This document shows positions 1-9,146 of a stretch of 64,000 nucleotides of DNA, one piece after another (within the stretch, counting starts at the first letter, position 1; each line of letters opens with the position of its first letter). The stretch is taken from the NCBI RefSeq assembly GCF_900104355.1, contig NZ_FNIY01000002.1, forward strand, positions 124,001-188,000, read 5' to 3'. This stretch comes from Phyllobacterium sp. OV277 (GTDB lineage Bacteria; Pseudomonadota; Alphaproteobacteria; Rhizobiales; Rhizobiaceae). Under the pieces are notes generated by a model. It worked only from the letters and a program-made list of their open reading frames with translations. It did no database searches and was not told where the DNA came from. The position numbers and the translations under genes were made by a program.

Positions 1-378
1 TGGCGTGTCCTGCTTGCCGACCAGATGGGCGAAGGGCTGAAGGTCATGAAAGCGCACGGTATCGTCGCGGCCCCGGTGCAGGGCGTATCACCAGCCCTAT
101 TGCGCCTGATTCTGCTTCTGCCGAATTTTCTCTTTCGCCGCGTTGCCCGCAAGATGCTGGCCATCGATCCCCGTGCCCGGTCATCCATGTGGGAGGATTT
201 TTCCCGGGGCCGCACCACTGAAATCGATTATCTGCAGGGTGTCATTGTGCAATTGGCGCGGGAAAAAAACATTCCCACGCCGCTGGCACAAAAGGTTATC
301 GCTTGTGTCAGACAGGCTGAAGGCCAGCCCATCCGCAGCCATGCGGTCGCTGAGATCAGACAGAAAACAATTCTATAA
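1..378 (+). CDS. Ketopantoate reductase-like protein, C-terminal part
   Basis: The last 125 codons of a gene that starts before the window; the frame is open from base 1 and ends in TAA. The visible part matches the C-terminal helical domain of the ApbA/PanE family: SSMWEDF and GRTTEIDYLQG around visible residues 61-80 correspond to the family's substrate-binding SSM..D and GR.TEID...G residues. The family reduces 2-dehydropantoate to pantoate with NADPH in coenzyme A synthesis, but many paralogues have other substrates, and the NADPH-binding half is not visible. It converges with the next gene, with 5 bp between the stops. Confidence 0.8.
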   Translation, partial: WRVLLADQMGEGLKVMKAHGIVAAPVQGVSPALLRLILLLPNFLFRRVARKMLAIDPRARSSMWEDFSRGRTTEIDYLQGVIVQLAREKNIPTPLAQKVIACVRQAEGQPIRSHAVAEIRQKTIL

Positions 379-383
379 CCCCG

Positions 384-1679
384 TCAATCGATTGGCTTGC
401 CTGTCTTGTCCCGCATCGAAAGAAGCGTCAGCGCACTTACAGCCGCTGCGGCAATCACATAGAAGCTTGGTGCGAGCTTTGTACCAGTCGCCTCGATCAG
501 CAGTGTCACAATGACAGCGGCAAAGCCGCCGAAAATGGTAACGGCGAAATTATAGGCGAGCGACAGGCCGGTGGAGCGAAGACCAGCCGGGAACTGCTCG
601 GCCAGAAGTGCGGGCGCTGGTCCTGTGAATGCCGCAAGCAGAAGACCAAGGATGGCCTGCACAATCGACAGTGTCATCAGATTTGGTGATGCATTGACCC
701 ACGCAAAGAGCGGATAGATCAAAACACCGATGGCTATGGCGGCAAACAGCAATTGCCGCTTGCGTCCGATCCGGTCCGACAACGCGCCGGCAATCGGACA
801 GCCCAACATCAGGACAAGCCCGCCAATGGTGGTTGCAATGAATGCATCGGCCAGCGGTATGTTGAGCTGCTTGACTGCATAGGTGGTCATGTAGAACAAG
901 AGCACATAGGTGCATACGGTCCACAAAATGGTCACACCGAAACCCGACGCGATACCGCGCGGATGATCACGCAGTGCATCTCGTAGCGGCGACTCGCTCT
1001 TTTGCGTGTGGCTGTCGGTGAATACAGGCGTCTCGTCAACACGGGCACGAATGTAGAACCCGACAGGGCCGATCAGCAGCCCGAGCAGGAAGGGCAGACG
1101 CCAGCCCCAGCTGTCAATGGAGGCCGGGTCAAGAAACTGCGTAACGATCATGCCGCAGATACCGCCAAGCACAACCGCAAGCGCCTGACTTGTCTGCTGC
1201 CAGCTGGCATAAAATCCGCGCTTCTCCGGCGGGGCATATTCAATCAGGAAAGCGGTGGCGCCGCCGATTTCACCGCCAGCGGAAAAGCCCTGAATAAGCC
1301 GGGCAAGAACAATGACCAGCGGCCCGAAAATACCGGCCTGCGCATAGGTCGGCGCAAATCCGAGAAGCGCAGTACCCAGCGCCATCATCAGGATTGTCAG
1401 GGTCAGCGCGGCCTTACGCCCCTTCTTGTCAGCGTAGACACCGAGAACGACAGCACCAACCGGCCGCATGAAAAAGCCGACACCATAGGTGCCGACTGTC
1501 AAAAGGATAGAGGTCAGATCGTCGATGGCCGGAAAGAACAGCCGCGCAATGATCGGCGTGAAGAAACCGTAGACCGTAAAGTCGAACCATTCGAGACCAT
1601 TGCCGATCGTAGCAGCGGCAATGGCGTGTCGTCGCTTGGCCTCAAAATCACGGATGGAGACGGAAGCCTGTACGGTCAT
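384..1679 (-). CDS. MFS transporter, metabolite:H+ symporter (MHS) type
   Basis: 431 residues with about 12 membrane segments. The N-terminal stretch GNGLEWFDFTVYGFF, the TM2-TM3 loop DKKGRKAA and RLIQGFSAGGEIGG are typical of the MHS branch (ProP, citrate and shikimate permeases), so proton-coupled uptake of an organic acid or betaine is the likely role; the substrate cannot be read from sequence. The ATG start is preceded by GAGGTATCCGT, a good ribosome binding site. It lies 84 bp downstream of dapD on the same strand and may be read through from it, although no functional link is evident. Confidence 0.85.
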   Translation of the reverse strand: MTVQASVSIRDFEAKRRHAIAAATIGNGLEWFDFTVYGFFTPIIARLFFPAIDDLTSILLTVGTYGVGFFMRPVGAVVLGVYADKKGRKAALTLTILMMALGTALLGFAPTYAQAGIFGPLVIVLARLIQGFSAGGEIGGATAFLIEYAPPEKRGFYASWQQTSQALAVVLGGICGMIVTQFLDPASIDSWGWRLPFLLGLLIGPVGFYIRARVDETPVFTDSHTQKSESPLRDALRDHPRGIASGFGVTILWTVCTYVLLFYMTTYAVKQLNIPLADAFIATTIGGLVLMLGCPIAGALSDRIGRKRQLLFAAIAIGVLIYPLFAWVNASPNLMTLSIVQAILGLLLAAFTGPAPALLAEQFPAGLRSTGLSLAYNFAVTIFGGFAAVIVTLLIEATGTKLAPSFYVIAAAAVSALTLLSMRDKTGKPID

Positions 1680-1763
1680 ACGGATACCTCAGCTGAAATG
1701 GGAATCGGCTTTGGCACCAGCTTCTGTCGAGAATCTCCGTCTGTCCAGTTGTAAATCGCCTAA

Positions 1764-2618
1764 TCAGTCACGCAGCAATTCGTTGATCGACGTTTTGGAG
1801 CGGGTCTTCTCATCGACACGCTTGACGATGACGGCACAATAAAGGCTCGGGCCGGGTTCATTGTTCGGGAAAGGCTTGCCCGGCAAAGTCCCTGCAACAA
1901 CAACGGAATAGGGTGGAACTTCGCCGTAGAAAATCTCGCCGGTGGCGCGATCAACGATCTTTGTCGACTTGCCGATGAACACACCCATGCCGAGAACCGC
2001 GCCTTCGCGCACGATGCAGCCTTCCACAACTTCCGAGCGTGCACCGATGAAGCAATTGTCTTCGATAATCGTCGGGCCAGCCTGCATCGGCTCCAGAACG
2101 CCGCCGATGCCGACACCGCCGGAAAGGTGCACATGCTTGCCGATCTGCGCGCAGGAGCCAACCGTTGCCCATGTATCGACCATGGTGCCCTCGCCGACGT
2201 AAGCGCCAAGATTGACGAAGGAAGGCATCAGGATCGCGCCGGGAGCAATATAGGCAGAGCGGCGAACAATGGCGTTTGGCACGGTGCGGAAGCCTGCCTT
2301 GCTGAACTCGGTCGCGCCCCAGCCTTCAAACTTTGAGGGAACCTTGTCCCACCACGGCGCGCCACCCGGACCACCTTCAACAATCCCCATATGATTGAGA
2401 CGGAAGGAGAGAAGCACTGCCTTTTTCAGCCACTGATTGACCGTCCATGCACCATCAGCCTGCCGTTCAGCAACACGGACCTCGCCGCTATCGAGAAGCA
2501 GCAAAGAGGTTTCCACAGCATCGCGTATTTCGCCGCGTGTTTCAGTGTTTACGGCATCGCGGTCATCGAAGGCCTTGTTGATGGTCTTCTCAAGGCTGGC
2601 CAGATCGGGCTTGGACAT
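1764..2618 (-). CDS. dapD: Tetrahydrodipicolinate N-succinyltransferase
   Basis: 284 residues, the usual length for alphaproteobacterial DapD. It transfers succinyl from succinyl-CoA to tetrahydrodipicolinate in the succinylase branch of diaminopimelate and lysine synthesis, in the cytoplasm. The middle third is a run of hexapeptide repeats (left-handed beta helix), with the hallmark [15 protein letters not shown] and the following GGVLEP loop. The ATG at 2618 is preferred over an in-frame ATG seven codons upstream because GGAGTGACCC lies before 2618 and would be inside the longer form. dapE is not adjacent in this window. Divergent from the LOG gene across about 150 bp. Confidence 0.95.
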   Translation of the reverse strand: MSKPDLASLEKTINKAFDDRDAVNTETRGEIRDAVETSLLLLDSGEVRVAERQADGAWTVNQWLKKAVLLSFRLNHMGIVEGGPGGAPWWDKVPSKFEGWGATEFSKAGFRTVPNAIVRRSAYIAPGAILMPSFVNLGAYVGEGTMVDTWATVGSCAQIGKHVHLSGGVGIGGVLEPMQAGPTIIEDNCFIGARSEVVEGCIVREGAVLGMGVFIGKSTKIVDRATGEIFYGEVPPYSVVVAGTLPGKPFPNNEPGPSLYCAVIVKRVDEKTRSKTSINELLRD

Positions 2619-2772
2619 TTTCGGGTCACTCCATTGCACGGGCGGTTAAGGCTGATGTAAGGCCTAGTAAGATAACTCTGTGAGAGGGTCAATCGCAGCG
2701 TCACAATGTTGGACGACGAATAGGATTTAATGTCTGTAAGCGTCACTTGCGTCCGCAGAAGGAGAATAACAA

Positions 2773-3615
2773 TTGAATACCGATGAAAAAAACGGCTGGA
2801 CGCCATTTTCCCACTCCACAGAAGCCGTAAGACGGGTAGAAACTGCTCCCGAGACCCCGCAAACACAGTCAGACACCTATCGTCTTGCCTTTGCCGATCC
2901 TGAATTCATGACACGCCGCGATCTGCGCGCCGTGCGATTGCAGCTTGAATTGCTGAAGCCGGAAATGGCGCTGACCGAACGGGGTATCCGTTCGACAGTC
3001 GTGCTTTTTGGCGGCGCGCGTATTCCGGAACCGGGCGGTGAAGCATGGGCCGCGAAGAACGAGGTGCAAAAGAAAAACCTTGAAGCCAATTCGCGCTACT
3101 ATGCCGAAGCACGCAAATTTGCCCAGCTCTGCTCGGTTTATTCTTCAACCACATATAATCGCGAGTTTGTTGTCGTCACTGGCGGCGGCCCCGGCGTGAT
3201 GGAAGCTGGCAATCGGGGTGCGGCGGATGTCGGCGCGCCGACCATTGGCCTCAACATCGTCCTGCCGCACGAACAGGCGCCGAATGAATATGTGACGCCT
3301 GAACTCTGCTTCAATTTTCACTATTTCGCGATCCGGAAGATGCATTTCCTGATGCGTGCCAAGGCGCTGGCGATTTTCCCCGGCGGCTTCGGCACCATGG
3401 ACGAGACGTTCGAAACACTGACGCTCATTCAGACCGGTCGTATGGAACGGATTCCCGTTCTTCTGTTTGGTCGTTCGTTCTGGGAAAAGGCTATCAATTT
3501 CGAGTTTCTGGCTGAGCAGGGCGTTATTTCACCATCGGATCGCGAGCTGATCACCTTTGTCGATGATGCCGACGAAGCATGGGGCGTCATCAAGACGTTC
3601 TACGAACTGGCCTGA
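2773..3615 (+). CDS. LOG-family nucleotide phosphoribohydrolase (TIGR00730 type)
   Basis: 280 residues starting at TTG; the start is fixed by a strong AAGGAG ten bases upstream. The LOG signatures are present: GGGPGVMEAGNRGA near residue 139 and PGGFGTMDETFE near residue 202, the PGGxGTxxE motif that binds the phosphoribosyl group and carries catalytic residues. Such proteins split nucleoside 5'-monophosphates, for example cytokinin riboside phosphates, to base plus ribose 5-phosphate; the old label lysine decarboxylase is misleading. This is the longer bacterial subtype with about 80 extra N-terminal residues. Its end overlaps the convergent DUF817 gene by 16 bp. Confidence 0.88.
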   Translation: MNTDEKNGWTPFSHSTEAVRRVETAPETPQTQSDTYRLAFADPEFMTRRDLRAVRLQLELLKPEMALTERGIRSTVVLFGGARIPEPGGEAWAAKNEVQKKNLEANSRYYAEARKFAQLCSVYSSTTYNREFVVVTGGGPGVMEAGNRGAADVGAPTIGLNIVLPHEQAPNEYVTPELCFNFHYFAIRKMHFLMRAKALAIFPGGFGTMDETFETLTLIQTGRMERIPVLLFGRSFWEKAINFEFLAEQGVISPSDRELITFVDDADEAWGVIKTFYELA

Positions 3616-4472
3616 TCGTCGGGTTCATCCTTGCCACGCGGCGGATGAACCCACGTCACCAGCACAACTGATATGATCATCAGCAGGTACCACGAGCCGA
3701 GCTTGGCGAAAGATACCAGCGCCCAGCCGTCGGCTTGCGAGGGGTAAATCCAGGCCCTTGACCATGTTCCGATGTTTTCAGCGGCCCAGATGAACAATGC
3801 GACCAGAAAGAATGCCACGAGCAGCGGCATTTTGTGGCGGAATCGGAAAACACGGTAATACATCGTCGTACGCCAGAACAGGACAGCGGTTGCAGCAAAC
3901 AATACGATCCGGATATCCGGCAAAAAGTGATGCGCGAAAAAATTCGCGTAGATAGCGATTGCCAGTACCAGCGTCAGGGCAAATGGCGGGTAACGTTCGA
4001 GGCGGATGTCAAAAATGCGGTTGATACGCGCCATATAGGACCCAACGGCAGCATACATGAAGCCGGAGAATAACGGGACGCCGCCAATCCGGAAGAAATT
4101 GGCTTCCGGGTAAATCCACGAACCGGCATGGGTCTTGAAGATTTCCATGATTGTCCCGACGATGTGAAAAATCAGGATAACCTTGGCTTCGCTCCATGTT
4201 TCCAGTTTGAACACCAGCATGGAAAGCTGGATGATCAAAGCCGAAAGAAACAGAAAATCATAACGCGTTATCGGGCTGTGTTCAGGCCAATGGAATCGCG
4301 TGAGCATGATGATGGCGAGCATCACGCCGCCAAACAGGCACGCCCAAGCCTGTTTGATACCAAAAACCAGAAACTCGACAAGGCCGCCACAGATACCCGA
4401 TTGCGGCAAACGGGCAAGGACCCGGTGCGCCGCCGCATCGATAGCCGCCTCGGCCGATGTAAACCGCTTCAA
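3600..4472 (-). CDS. DUF817 family membrane protein
   Basis: 290 residues with about eight hydrophobic segments; conserved-looking features are GSWIYPEANFFRIGGVPLFSGFMYA and a second SRAWIYPSQADGW, two related W-I-Y-P elements. It matches the uncharacterised inner-membrane family DUF817; no function is known. It starts at TTG whose bases overlap the TGA stop of the upstream nucleotidase gene (TTGA, 4 bp), so translation is probably coupled. The first codon is inferred from this overlap; no better start is visible. Confidence 0.8.
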   Translation of the reverse strand: MKRFTSAEAAIDAAAHRVLARLPQSGICGGLVEFLVFGIKQAWACLFGGVMLAIIMLTRFHWPEHSPITRYDFLFLSALIIQLSMLVFKLETWSEAKVILIFHIVGTIMEIFKTHAGSWIYPEANFFRIGGVPLFSGFMYAAVGSYMARINRIFDIRLERYPPFALTLVLAIAIYANFFAHHFLPDIRIVLFAATAVLFWRTTMYYRVFRFRHKMPLLVAFFLVALFIWAAENIGTWSRAWIYPSQADGWALVSFAKLGSWYLLMIISVVLVTWVHPPRGKDEPDDQASS

Positions 4473-5194
4473 GCAGGAATTTCCGTGCGAACCTGCCCCG
4501 GTTGGATGGCGTTCAGGAACGATGCCAGATCATCAGTCACGTAATCAACGTGATCGGTATAATCAGGATCGCTCTCCCATATCTCGGAGAATGTCGGCTC
4601 GAAATTATGCGGGACGATCAGCACGGTTTTCATGCCCAGCGCCTTGGGTTCGACCAGATTGCGCGCAAGATCTTCAAACATGGCGCTGCTGTTGGCGTCG
4701 ATCTCATGCAGATCGAGAAATCGATCATAGGCCTGACGCGCCGGCTTGGGCATGAGTTCCGCAGCGACGATATCAAAAATATCGTCAAACTGATCGAGAA
4801 TACCAAGCTGGCGTGCTGTCCGTTCGGCGTGGCCGCGATCGCCATTGGTGAAAATGAATTTACGTCCCGGCAGATGCTTGATCGCCATGGCCAAAGCCGG
4901 ATCCGGAACCAGCCATGAATAGTCGATATCGTGGACCTTCTGCAGAAAATCATCCGGGTCGATGTCGTAGCGATCCATCAAGCCCTTCAACGTGGTCCCG
5001 TAATCCTTGTAGAATTGCTTCTGAATCTGGCGCGCATCCGTATGGGAGAGTTGCAGAAGATTGGCGATATAGCCTGTCATCTTCACATCAATCTGCGAGA
5101 ACAGATTGGAGTGATGCGGATAGAGCGTATTATCCAGATCAAAGATCCAGTCCGTTATATGGGCAAAATTCAGTGGATCAGGATGTTTTGTCAT
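4469..5194 (-). CDS. HAD-superfamily pyrimidine 5'-nucleotidase
   Basis: 241 residues. HAD motifs are all present: motif I FDLDNTLYP near residue 18 (nucleophile and acid Asp), motif II FTNGD, a motif III lysine in MPKPAR, and motif IV FEDLARN. The arrangement with DLDNTLY followed by an all-helical cap matches the TIGR01993 pyrimidine 5'-nucleotidase group (yeast Sdt1-like), which dephosphorylates UMP/CMP and similar compounds. It is first in a two-gene unit with DUF817, to which it is joined by a TTGA overlap. The exact substrate is uncertain. Confidence 0.87.
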   Translation of the reverse strand: MTKHPDPLNFAHITDWIFDLDNTLYPHHSNLFSQIDVKMTGYIANLLQLSHTDARQIQKQFYKDYGTTLKGLMDRYDIDPDDFLQKVHDIDYSWLVPDPALAMAIKHLPGRKFIFTNGDRGHAERTARQLGILDQFDDIFDIVAAELMPKPARQAYDRFLDLHEIDANSSAMFEDLARNLVEPKALGMKTVLIVPHNFEPTFSEIWESDPDYTDHVDYVTDDLASFLNAIQPGQVRTEIPA

Positions 5195-5358
5195 TCACAA
5201 CTCGTCGTTTCGGAAACCATAAAGCAGAAGACAGGCATTCTGTTGCCATATCGACTCAATAGACGAAAAAAGACTGAACTACGACCATTTTTAAATTTTC
5301 TACTAACAGCAGCGTCATCAATCCAGCATAGTACTGACGAAGCGGTGTTAGGGTCGAA

Positions 5359-6108
5359 ATGTTCAGAATTTTCTACAAATGCGCATTGGTCACAATTATT
5401 GCGATTGTCTGTTCTTTCACCGGAAGCATCATGTCTGCTTTCGGCATGCACAACAAAATGGGATTTGTCATCGCCGCGATTTGCCCGCTTGTTATCGCGC
5501 CGCCAATCTCGTTTAAGGTTTTCCAGCAATCGGAGCGATTGCGCATCACCCTCATCCATCTGGGCGAGGTTATGCAGCGGCTTGAAGAGTCCAATGCGCG
5601 ATTGCTGGAGAAAGCCTCACGCGACAGCATGACGGGGCTCCTCAACCGCGAAGCATTCTTCACGCATGTCGATACGATGCGCATGCAGGTGCCGGGATCA
5701 TTGCTGATTATTGACGCCGATCATTTCAAGAAGATCAATGATCAGCACGGCCATTATAATGGTGACGGTGCGCTGACGGCCATCGCCCATTGCATTTCAC
5801 GCACTGTCAGCGAAAACGACAGCATAGGCCGTATCGGCGGCGAGGAATTTGCGGTGTTTCTCGCATCGGATCGCGAGAATGAGGTGCGGGCGGTCGCCGA
5901 GGCGATCCGTGCGGAAGTCGCCCGTCTCGATTTCAGGACGCCGGAGAATGAACGGGTGCCGCTCAGTGTCAGTATTGGCGGAGTAATCGACCTGTCAGAC
6001 GAAACGATCGCCGATCATTTTCAGACCGCCGATCGCAGACTTTATGAGGCCAAGCGCAATGGCCGCAATTGCGTCATCATCAAACCGGTGATGAAATCAG
6101 CAGCTTAA
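5359..6108 (+). CDS. Diguanylate cyclase (GGDEF) with two N-terminal membrane segments
   Basis: 249 residues. Residues about 5-55 form two hydrophobic segments, followed by a short coiled region and a GGDEF domain from about residue 90. The active-site motif is GGEEF, the DADHFKKINDQHGH nucleotide/metal-binding region is intact and DRRLYEAKRNGRN closes the domain, so it should make c-di-GMP from GTP. The product-inhibition I-site (normally RxxD) reads SEND, so allosteric feedback is probably lost. There is no sensory domain beyond the membrane part. It overlaps phhA tail to tail by 4 bp. Confidence 0.92.
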   Translation: MFRIFYKCALVTIIAIVCSFTGSIMSAFGMHNKMGFVIAAICPLVIAPPISFKVFQQSERLRITLIHLGEVMQRLEESNARLLEKASRDSMTGLLNREAFFTHVDTMRMQVPGSLLIIDADHFKKINDQHGHYNGDGALTAIAHCISRTVSENDSIGRIGGEEFAVFLASDRENEVRAVAEAIRAEVARLDFRTPENERVPLSVSIGGVIDLSDETIADHFQTADRRLYEAKRNGRNCVIIKPVMKSAA

Positions 6109-6938
6109 ATAGCCGAGGGATCCAGCGCCGTACTGTCTTTCCATCGTGCAACAAGACTGGCCATATCGGCTTTTTCAAAGCCATCACGCAGCGCGGCAAA
6201 GCTTGGGAGAACGAAATACGCACGCTGGAATTTGTCGATTTCATAGCTGGTCCGCATGACCGTTTCGAGATTGAAAGGAACATGGTGGGCATCGGGGCTT
6301 TCGACCGAATATTGCAGCTCGCTGAAGGATGACATCAACCCGGCACCAAACGCCTTCAGTTCTGCACCCTCTTCCTGCATCAGGCCGAATTCGGCAGTGT
6401 ACCAGTAGAGCCGGGCGACCATCTGTTCACCGCCAAGGCGGACCGCAGCGCCACCCTTTTCACCGTAAAGCTGCATAAAATCAGCAAACACTGGTTGGCT
6501 GAGAATTGGAACATGGCCGAAGAAATCATGGAACATGTCAGGTTCGACAATGTAGTCGAGTTCTTTTTTGCTGCGCAGCCAATTGGTCACCGGAAAACGG
6601 CGATTGGCGAGGTGATCAAAAAACGGTTCATTCGGGATGAGGCCGGGAACAGCCACGATTTCCCAACCGGTCAGCTTGCGCAGCCTTTCGCTCACATCAT
6701 GAAAATCAGGGATACGATCAAGAAGACCCAGAGCATCAACACCATCGAGATAGCTGTGATGAGCAAGCCGTGAGGTCAGCTTGGTCTGGCGGTCGCAAAG
6801 GGTACGCCACACGCCCTGATCTTCCACCGAATAATCATATTGCTGCTCAACCGTAAAATCCGGCTGGCAGGCATGATAGTCGCCGCGCAATCCCTGAGCG
6901 GCGCATTCGCGGGCATAGGCCTCAACACTGATGGTCAT
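6105..6938 (-). CDS. phhA: Phenylalanine 4-monooxygenase
   Basis: 277 residues. It hydroxylates phenylalanine to tyrosine using iron, oxygen and a tetrahydropterin. The iron ligands are visible: His137 and His142 in HDFFGH and Glu183 in YWYTAEFGL, within one residue of the numbering of the Chromobacterium enzyme. It is the short bacterial form without an ACT regulatory domain. The ATG at 6938 is chosen because AGGAGG lies six bases upstream; an ATG nine codons earlier would place this site inside the gene. It is divergent from an Lrp-family regulator that probably controls it. Confidence 0.95.
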   Translation of the reverse strand: MTISVEAYARECAAQGLRGDYHACQPDFTVEQQYDYSVEDQGVWRTLCDRQTKLTSRLAHHSYLDGVDALGLLDRIPDFHDVSERLRKLTGWEIVAVPGLIPNEPFFDHLANRRFPVTNWLRSKKELDYIVEPDMFHDFFGHVPILSQPVFADFMQLYGEKGGAAVRLGGEQMVARLYWYTAEFGLMQEEGAELKAFGAGLMSSFSELQYSVESPDAHHVPFNLETVMRTSYEIDKFQRAYFVLPSFAALRDGFEKADMASLVARWKDSTALDPSAI

Positions 6939-7060
6939 GAATTCCTCCTCGATTCCCATTCTCAAACAAAGAATATGTCGGGAAAACGAGTGAATTTGAC
7001 CTTATTGTCTCAATGTAGCATCCTGTTGAGAGAAATATATAATCTTACGGAGAAGAATGA

Positions 7061-7543
7061 GTGACATCTCCTCGATTTGACGAATTTGAAGTGAAGATGC
7101 TGCAAGTTCTGCGCGATAATGGCCGGGTGCCGATTACCGATCTTGCCCAGACCATCGGACTTTCCGCCACGCCCTGTGGACGGCGTTTCGACGCATTGCA
7201 GGAAACCGGTGTTATCAAAGGCTTCGCCGCTGTTATCGACCGGCGATCCATCGGGTTAATGGTCGAGGTGTTCGTTCAGGTGCGGCTTACGTCCCATAGT
7301 GACGATTCGCCGGAGCGATTCATCACTGAAATCCAGCGAATGGATGAGGTGTCATCCTGCTGGACAATGACCGGCGAGCACGACTTTCTGTTGCATGTCA
7401 TGGTGCCAACCGTCGATGATCTCAACGATTTCGTCATGCACAGACTGATGCGCCTCAAGGGTGTGCGCGATGTACACACCCAGCTTGTGCTGCAAAATAT
7501 CAAGGGGCCGGGCAAGATACCGCTCGACCACCTGAAACGCTGA
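7061..7543 (+). CDS. Lrp/AsnC-family transcriptional regulator
   Basis: 160 residues with a GTG start preceded by ACGGAGAAG. The N-terminal winged helix-turn-helix (about residues 8-60, with ITDLAQTIGLSATPCGRRFDAL) is followed by an Lrp effector domain (about 65-150). The recognition helix SATPCGRR is typical of the family. Its divergent position next to phhA suggests it senses phenylalanine or tyrosine and regulates phhA, as in other proteobacteria; that link is inference. It converges on argB with no gap (7543/7544). Confidence 0.9.
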   Translation: MTSPRFDEFEVKMLQVLRDNGRVPITDLAQTIGLSATPCGRRFDALQETGVIKGFAAVIDRRSIGLMVEVFVQVRLTSHSDDSPERFITEIQRMDEVSSCWTMTGEHDFLLHVMVPTVDDLNDFVMHRLMRLKGVRDVHTQLVLQNIKGPGKIPLDHLKR

Positions 7544-8437
7544 TCAGGGAACGATGAGTGTTCCGGCACCACGCTCGGTGAAAAGCTCCAGCAGAACCGA
7601 ATGGGGTGTTTTGCCGTTGAGGATTACCACACCTTCGACACCGCGATTGATCGCATCAATGCAGGTTTCGACTTTGGGGATCATACCGCCCGAAATCGTT
7701 CCGTCCTTGATCAGCGCGCGCGCCTGACCAACGGAGAGTTCCTTGATCAGCTTCTTGTCCTTGTCGAGCACACCGGGAACATCGGTCAGGAACAACAGGC
7801 GCGAGGCGGCCAGAGCGCCGGCAATGGCGCCAGCAAACGTATCGGCATTGATATTATAGGTATGTCCATCGCGACCCGGTGCAACCGGAGCAATGACCGG
7901 GATCATCTCGGAGCGGGCCAGTAAATCGAGCAATGTACGATCCACCTCAACCGGCTCACCGACAAAACCGAGATCGACGATCTTTTCGATATTGGAATCC
8001 GGATCGATAATCGTCTTCTTGGCCTTTTCGGCAAAGACCATATTGCCGTCCTTGCCGCACAGGCCAATCGCCCATTCACCCTCGGCATTGATCAGGGCAA
8101 CAATTTCCTTATTGATCGAACCGGCCAGAACCATCTCGACAATCTCGAGTGTCTTTGCGTCGGTGACACGCAGGCCACCTTCGAATTTGGACTCGATACC
8201 CATGCGCGCCAGCATCGATGCAATCTGCGGGCCGCCGCCATGCACGACAATCGGATTGATACCGGACTGCTTTAAAAGAGCGATATCGCGGGCAAAGGCC
8301 TTACCCAGCGTGGCATCGCCCATGGCATGACCGCCATATTTCACAACGACGGTCTTGTTTTCATACCGCTGCATATAGGGAAGAGCGGCGGATAGAAGGC
8401 TTGCCTGAATTTCTGCGGTGTGCTCAGTCTCGGACAT
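7544..8437 (-). CDS. argB: Acetylglutamate kinase
   Basis: 297 residues; phosphorylates N-acetylglutamate with ATP, the second step of arginine synthesis. Visible are KYGGHAMGD (phosphate binding), VHGGGPQI (substrate binding) and the C-terminal SGGMIPKVE segment. The N-terminal extension ending [15 protein letters not shown] resembles the helix that links dimers in arginine-inhibited hexameric enzymes, so feedback inhibition by arginine is likely. In related genomes argB usually follows engB on the same strand; here an oppositely oriented sigma/anti-sigma pair lies between them, so argB must have its own promoter in 8438-8606. Confidence 0.96.
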   Translation of the reverse strand: MSETEHTAEIQASLLSAALPYMQRYENKTVVVKYGGHAMGDATLGKAFARDIALLKQSGINPIVVHGGGPQIASMLARMGIESKFEGGLRVTDAKTLEIVEMVLAGSINKEIVALINAEGEWAIGLCGKDGNMVFAEKAKKTIIDPDSNIEKIVDLGFVGEPVEVDRTLLDLLARSEMIPVIAPVAPGRDGHTYNINADTFAGAIAGALAASRLLFLTDVPGVLDKDKKLIKELSVGQARALIKDGTISGGMIPKVETCIDAINRGVEGVVILNGKTPHSVLLELFTERGAGTLIVP

Positions 8438-8477
8438 GTGGGAAGCAAGCTCCAGCTTGAAAAGGACGGGGGTTCAT

Positions 8478-8516
8478 AACCCTAAAGACGATCATGGGCA
8501 AACATGATTTAGGGTT
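8478..8516. promoter_or_regulatory. Bulged inverted repeat between argB and the sigma gene
   Basis: AACCCTAA (8478-8485) pairs with TTAGGGTT (8509-8516), and inside it ATCATG (8491-8496) pairs with CATGAT (8503-8508) around the loop GGCAAA; five bases (8486-8490) bulge on one side. It can form a 14-bp hairpin in either transcript (argB leader on the minus strand) or act as an operator for the divergent promoters. GGAAC at 8521-8525, typical of an ECF-type -35 element, follows directly. Confidence 0.55.
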
Positions 8517-8606
8517 GGCGGGAACGTTTTTGCATGCGGCCCATTGACAGATGAACCTTTGCACCGATTTAACTTCGTTAATCAAAGAGTTGGAAACGTC
8601 TACCGC

Positions 8607-9146
8607 ATGACACCCGAGGGCATATCGGAACTGATTTCGCGAGTCGCTCTGCGCGACCGTGCGGCGTTCGATGTGCTTTACAGCTCAACAAGTGCGAAAC
8701 TATTCGGCGTATGCCTGCGTATCTTGGGCAATCGCTCGGAAGCAGAGGACGCATTACAGGATATCTACGTCAAGATCTGGAACAAGGCAGACCGGTTTGC
8801 AGTCTCTGATACCAGCCCTATTTCATGGTTGGTGGCCATTGCCCGCAATCACTCGATTGACGTGCTGCGTGCGCGCAAACCCGCTGCAGCCGAACTGGAA
8901 AAAGCCGTGGGTGTTGCTGAACCATCGCCCAATCCCGAACAGTCTGCAATTGCATCGGGTGAGACAAAGCGCATCAATGAATGTCTCGACCAGTTGGACA
9001 CTGACCGGGCATCGGCGGTGCGGGGTGCCTATCTGAACGGCGAAAGTTACGACCTTCTGGCGATACGCCATAGAGTACCACTGAATACAATGCGGACATG
9101 GCTACGCCGCAGCCTGATGAAACTGAAGGAATGTCTGGAACGATGA
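8607..9146 (+). CDS. ECF-type RNA polymerase sigma factor
   Basis: 179 residues from the ATG at 8607. Region 2 contains AEDALQDIYVKIW and DRFAVSDTSPISWLVAIARNHSIDVLR (core and -10 binding); region 4 ends with the helix-turn-helix PLNTMRTWLRRSLMKLKECL. A TTG 21 codons upstream (8544) is open but has no ribosome binding site and would lie in a likely promoter, so 8607 is preferred. The gene overlaps the next by ATGA, a classic sigma/anti-sigma pair. The target regulon is unknown; it is not the EcfG type, as no phyR/nepR genes are near. Confidence 0.88.
   Translation: MTPEGISELISRVALRDRAAFDVLYSSTSAKLFGVCLRILGNRSEAEDALQDIYVKIWNKADRFAVSDTSPISWLVAIARNHSIDVLRARKPAAAELEKAVGVAEPSPNPEQSAIASGETKRINECLDQLDTDRASAVRGAYLNGESYDLLAIRHRVPLNTMRTWLRRSLMKLKECLER

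Noticed and set aside
1002-1754. 250-codon open frame on the plus strand
   Set aside because: It is antisense to the MFS gene, has Arg/Asp/Gly-rich composition typical of a reverse-strand shadow and no ribosome binding site.
8521-8545. GGAAC-N18-TT considered as an autoregulated or EcfG-type promoter for the sigma gene
   Set aside because: The -10 part reads CATTGA instead of CGTT, so the match is only partial; kept as a remark rather than a promoter call.
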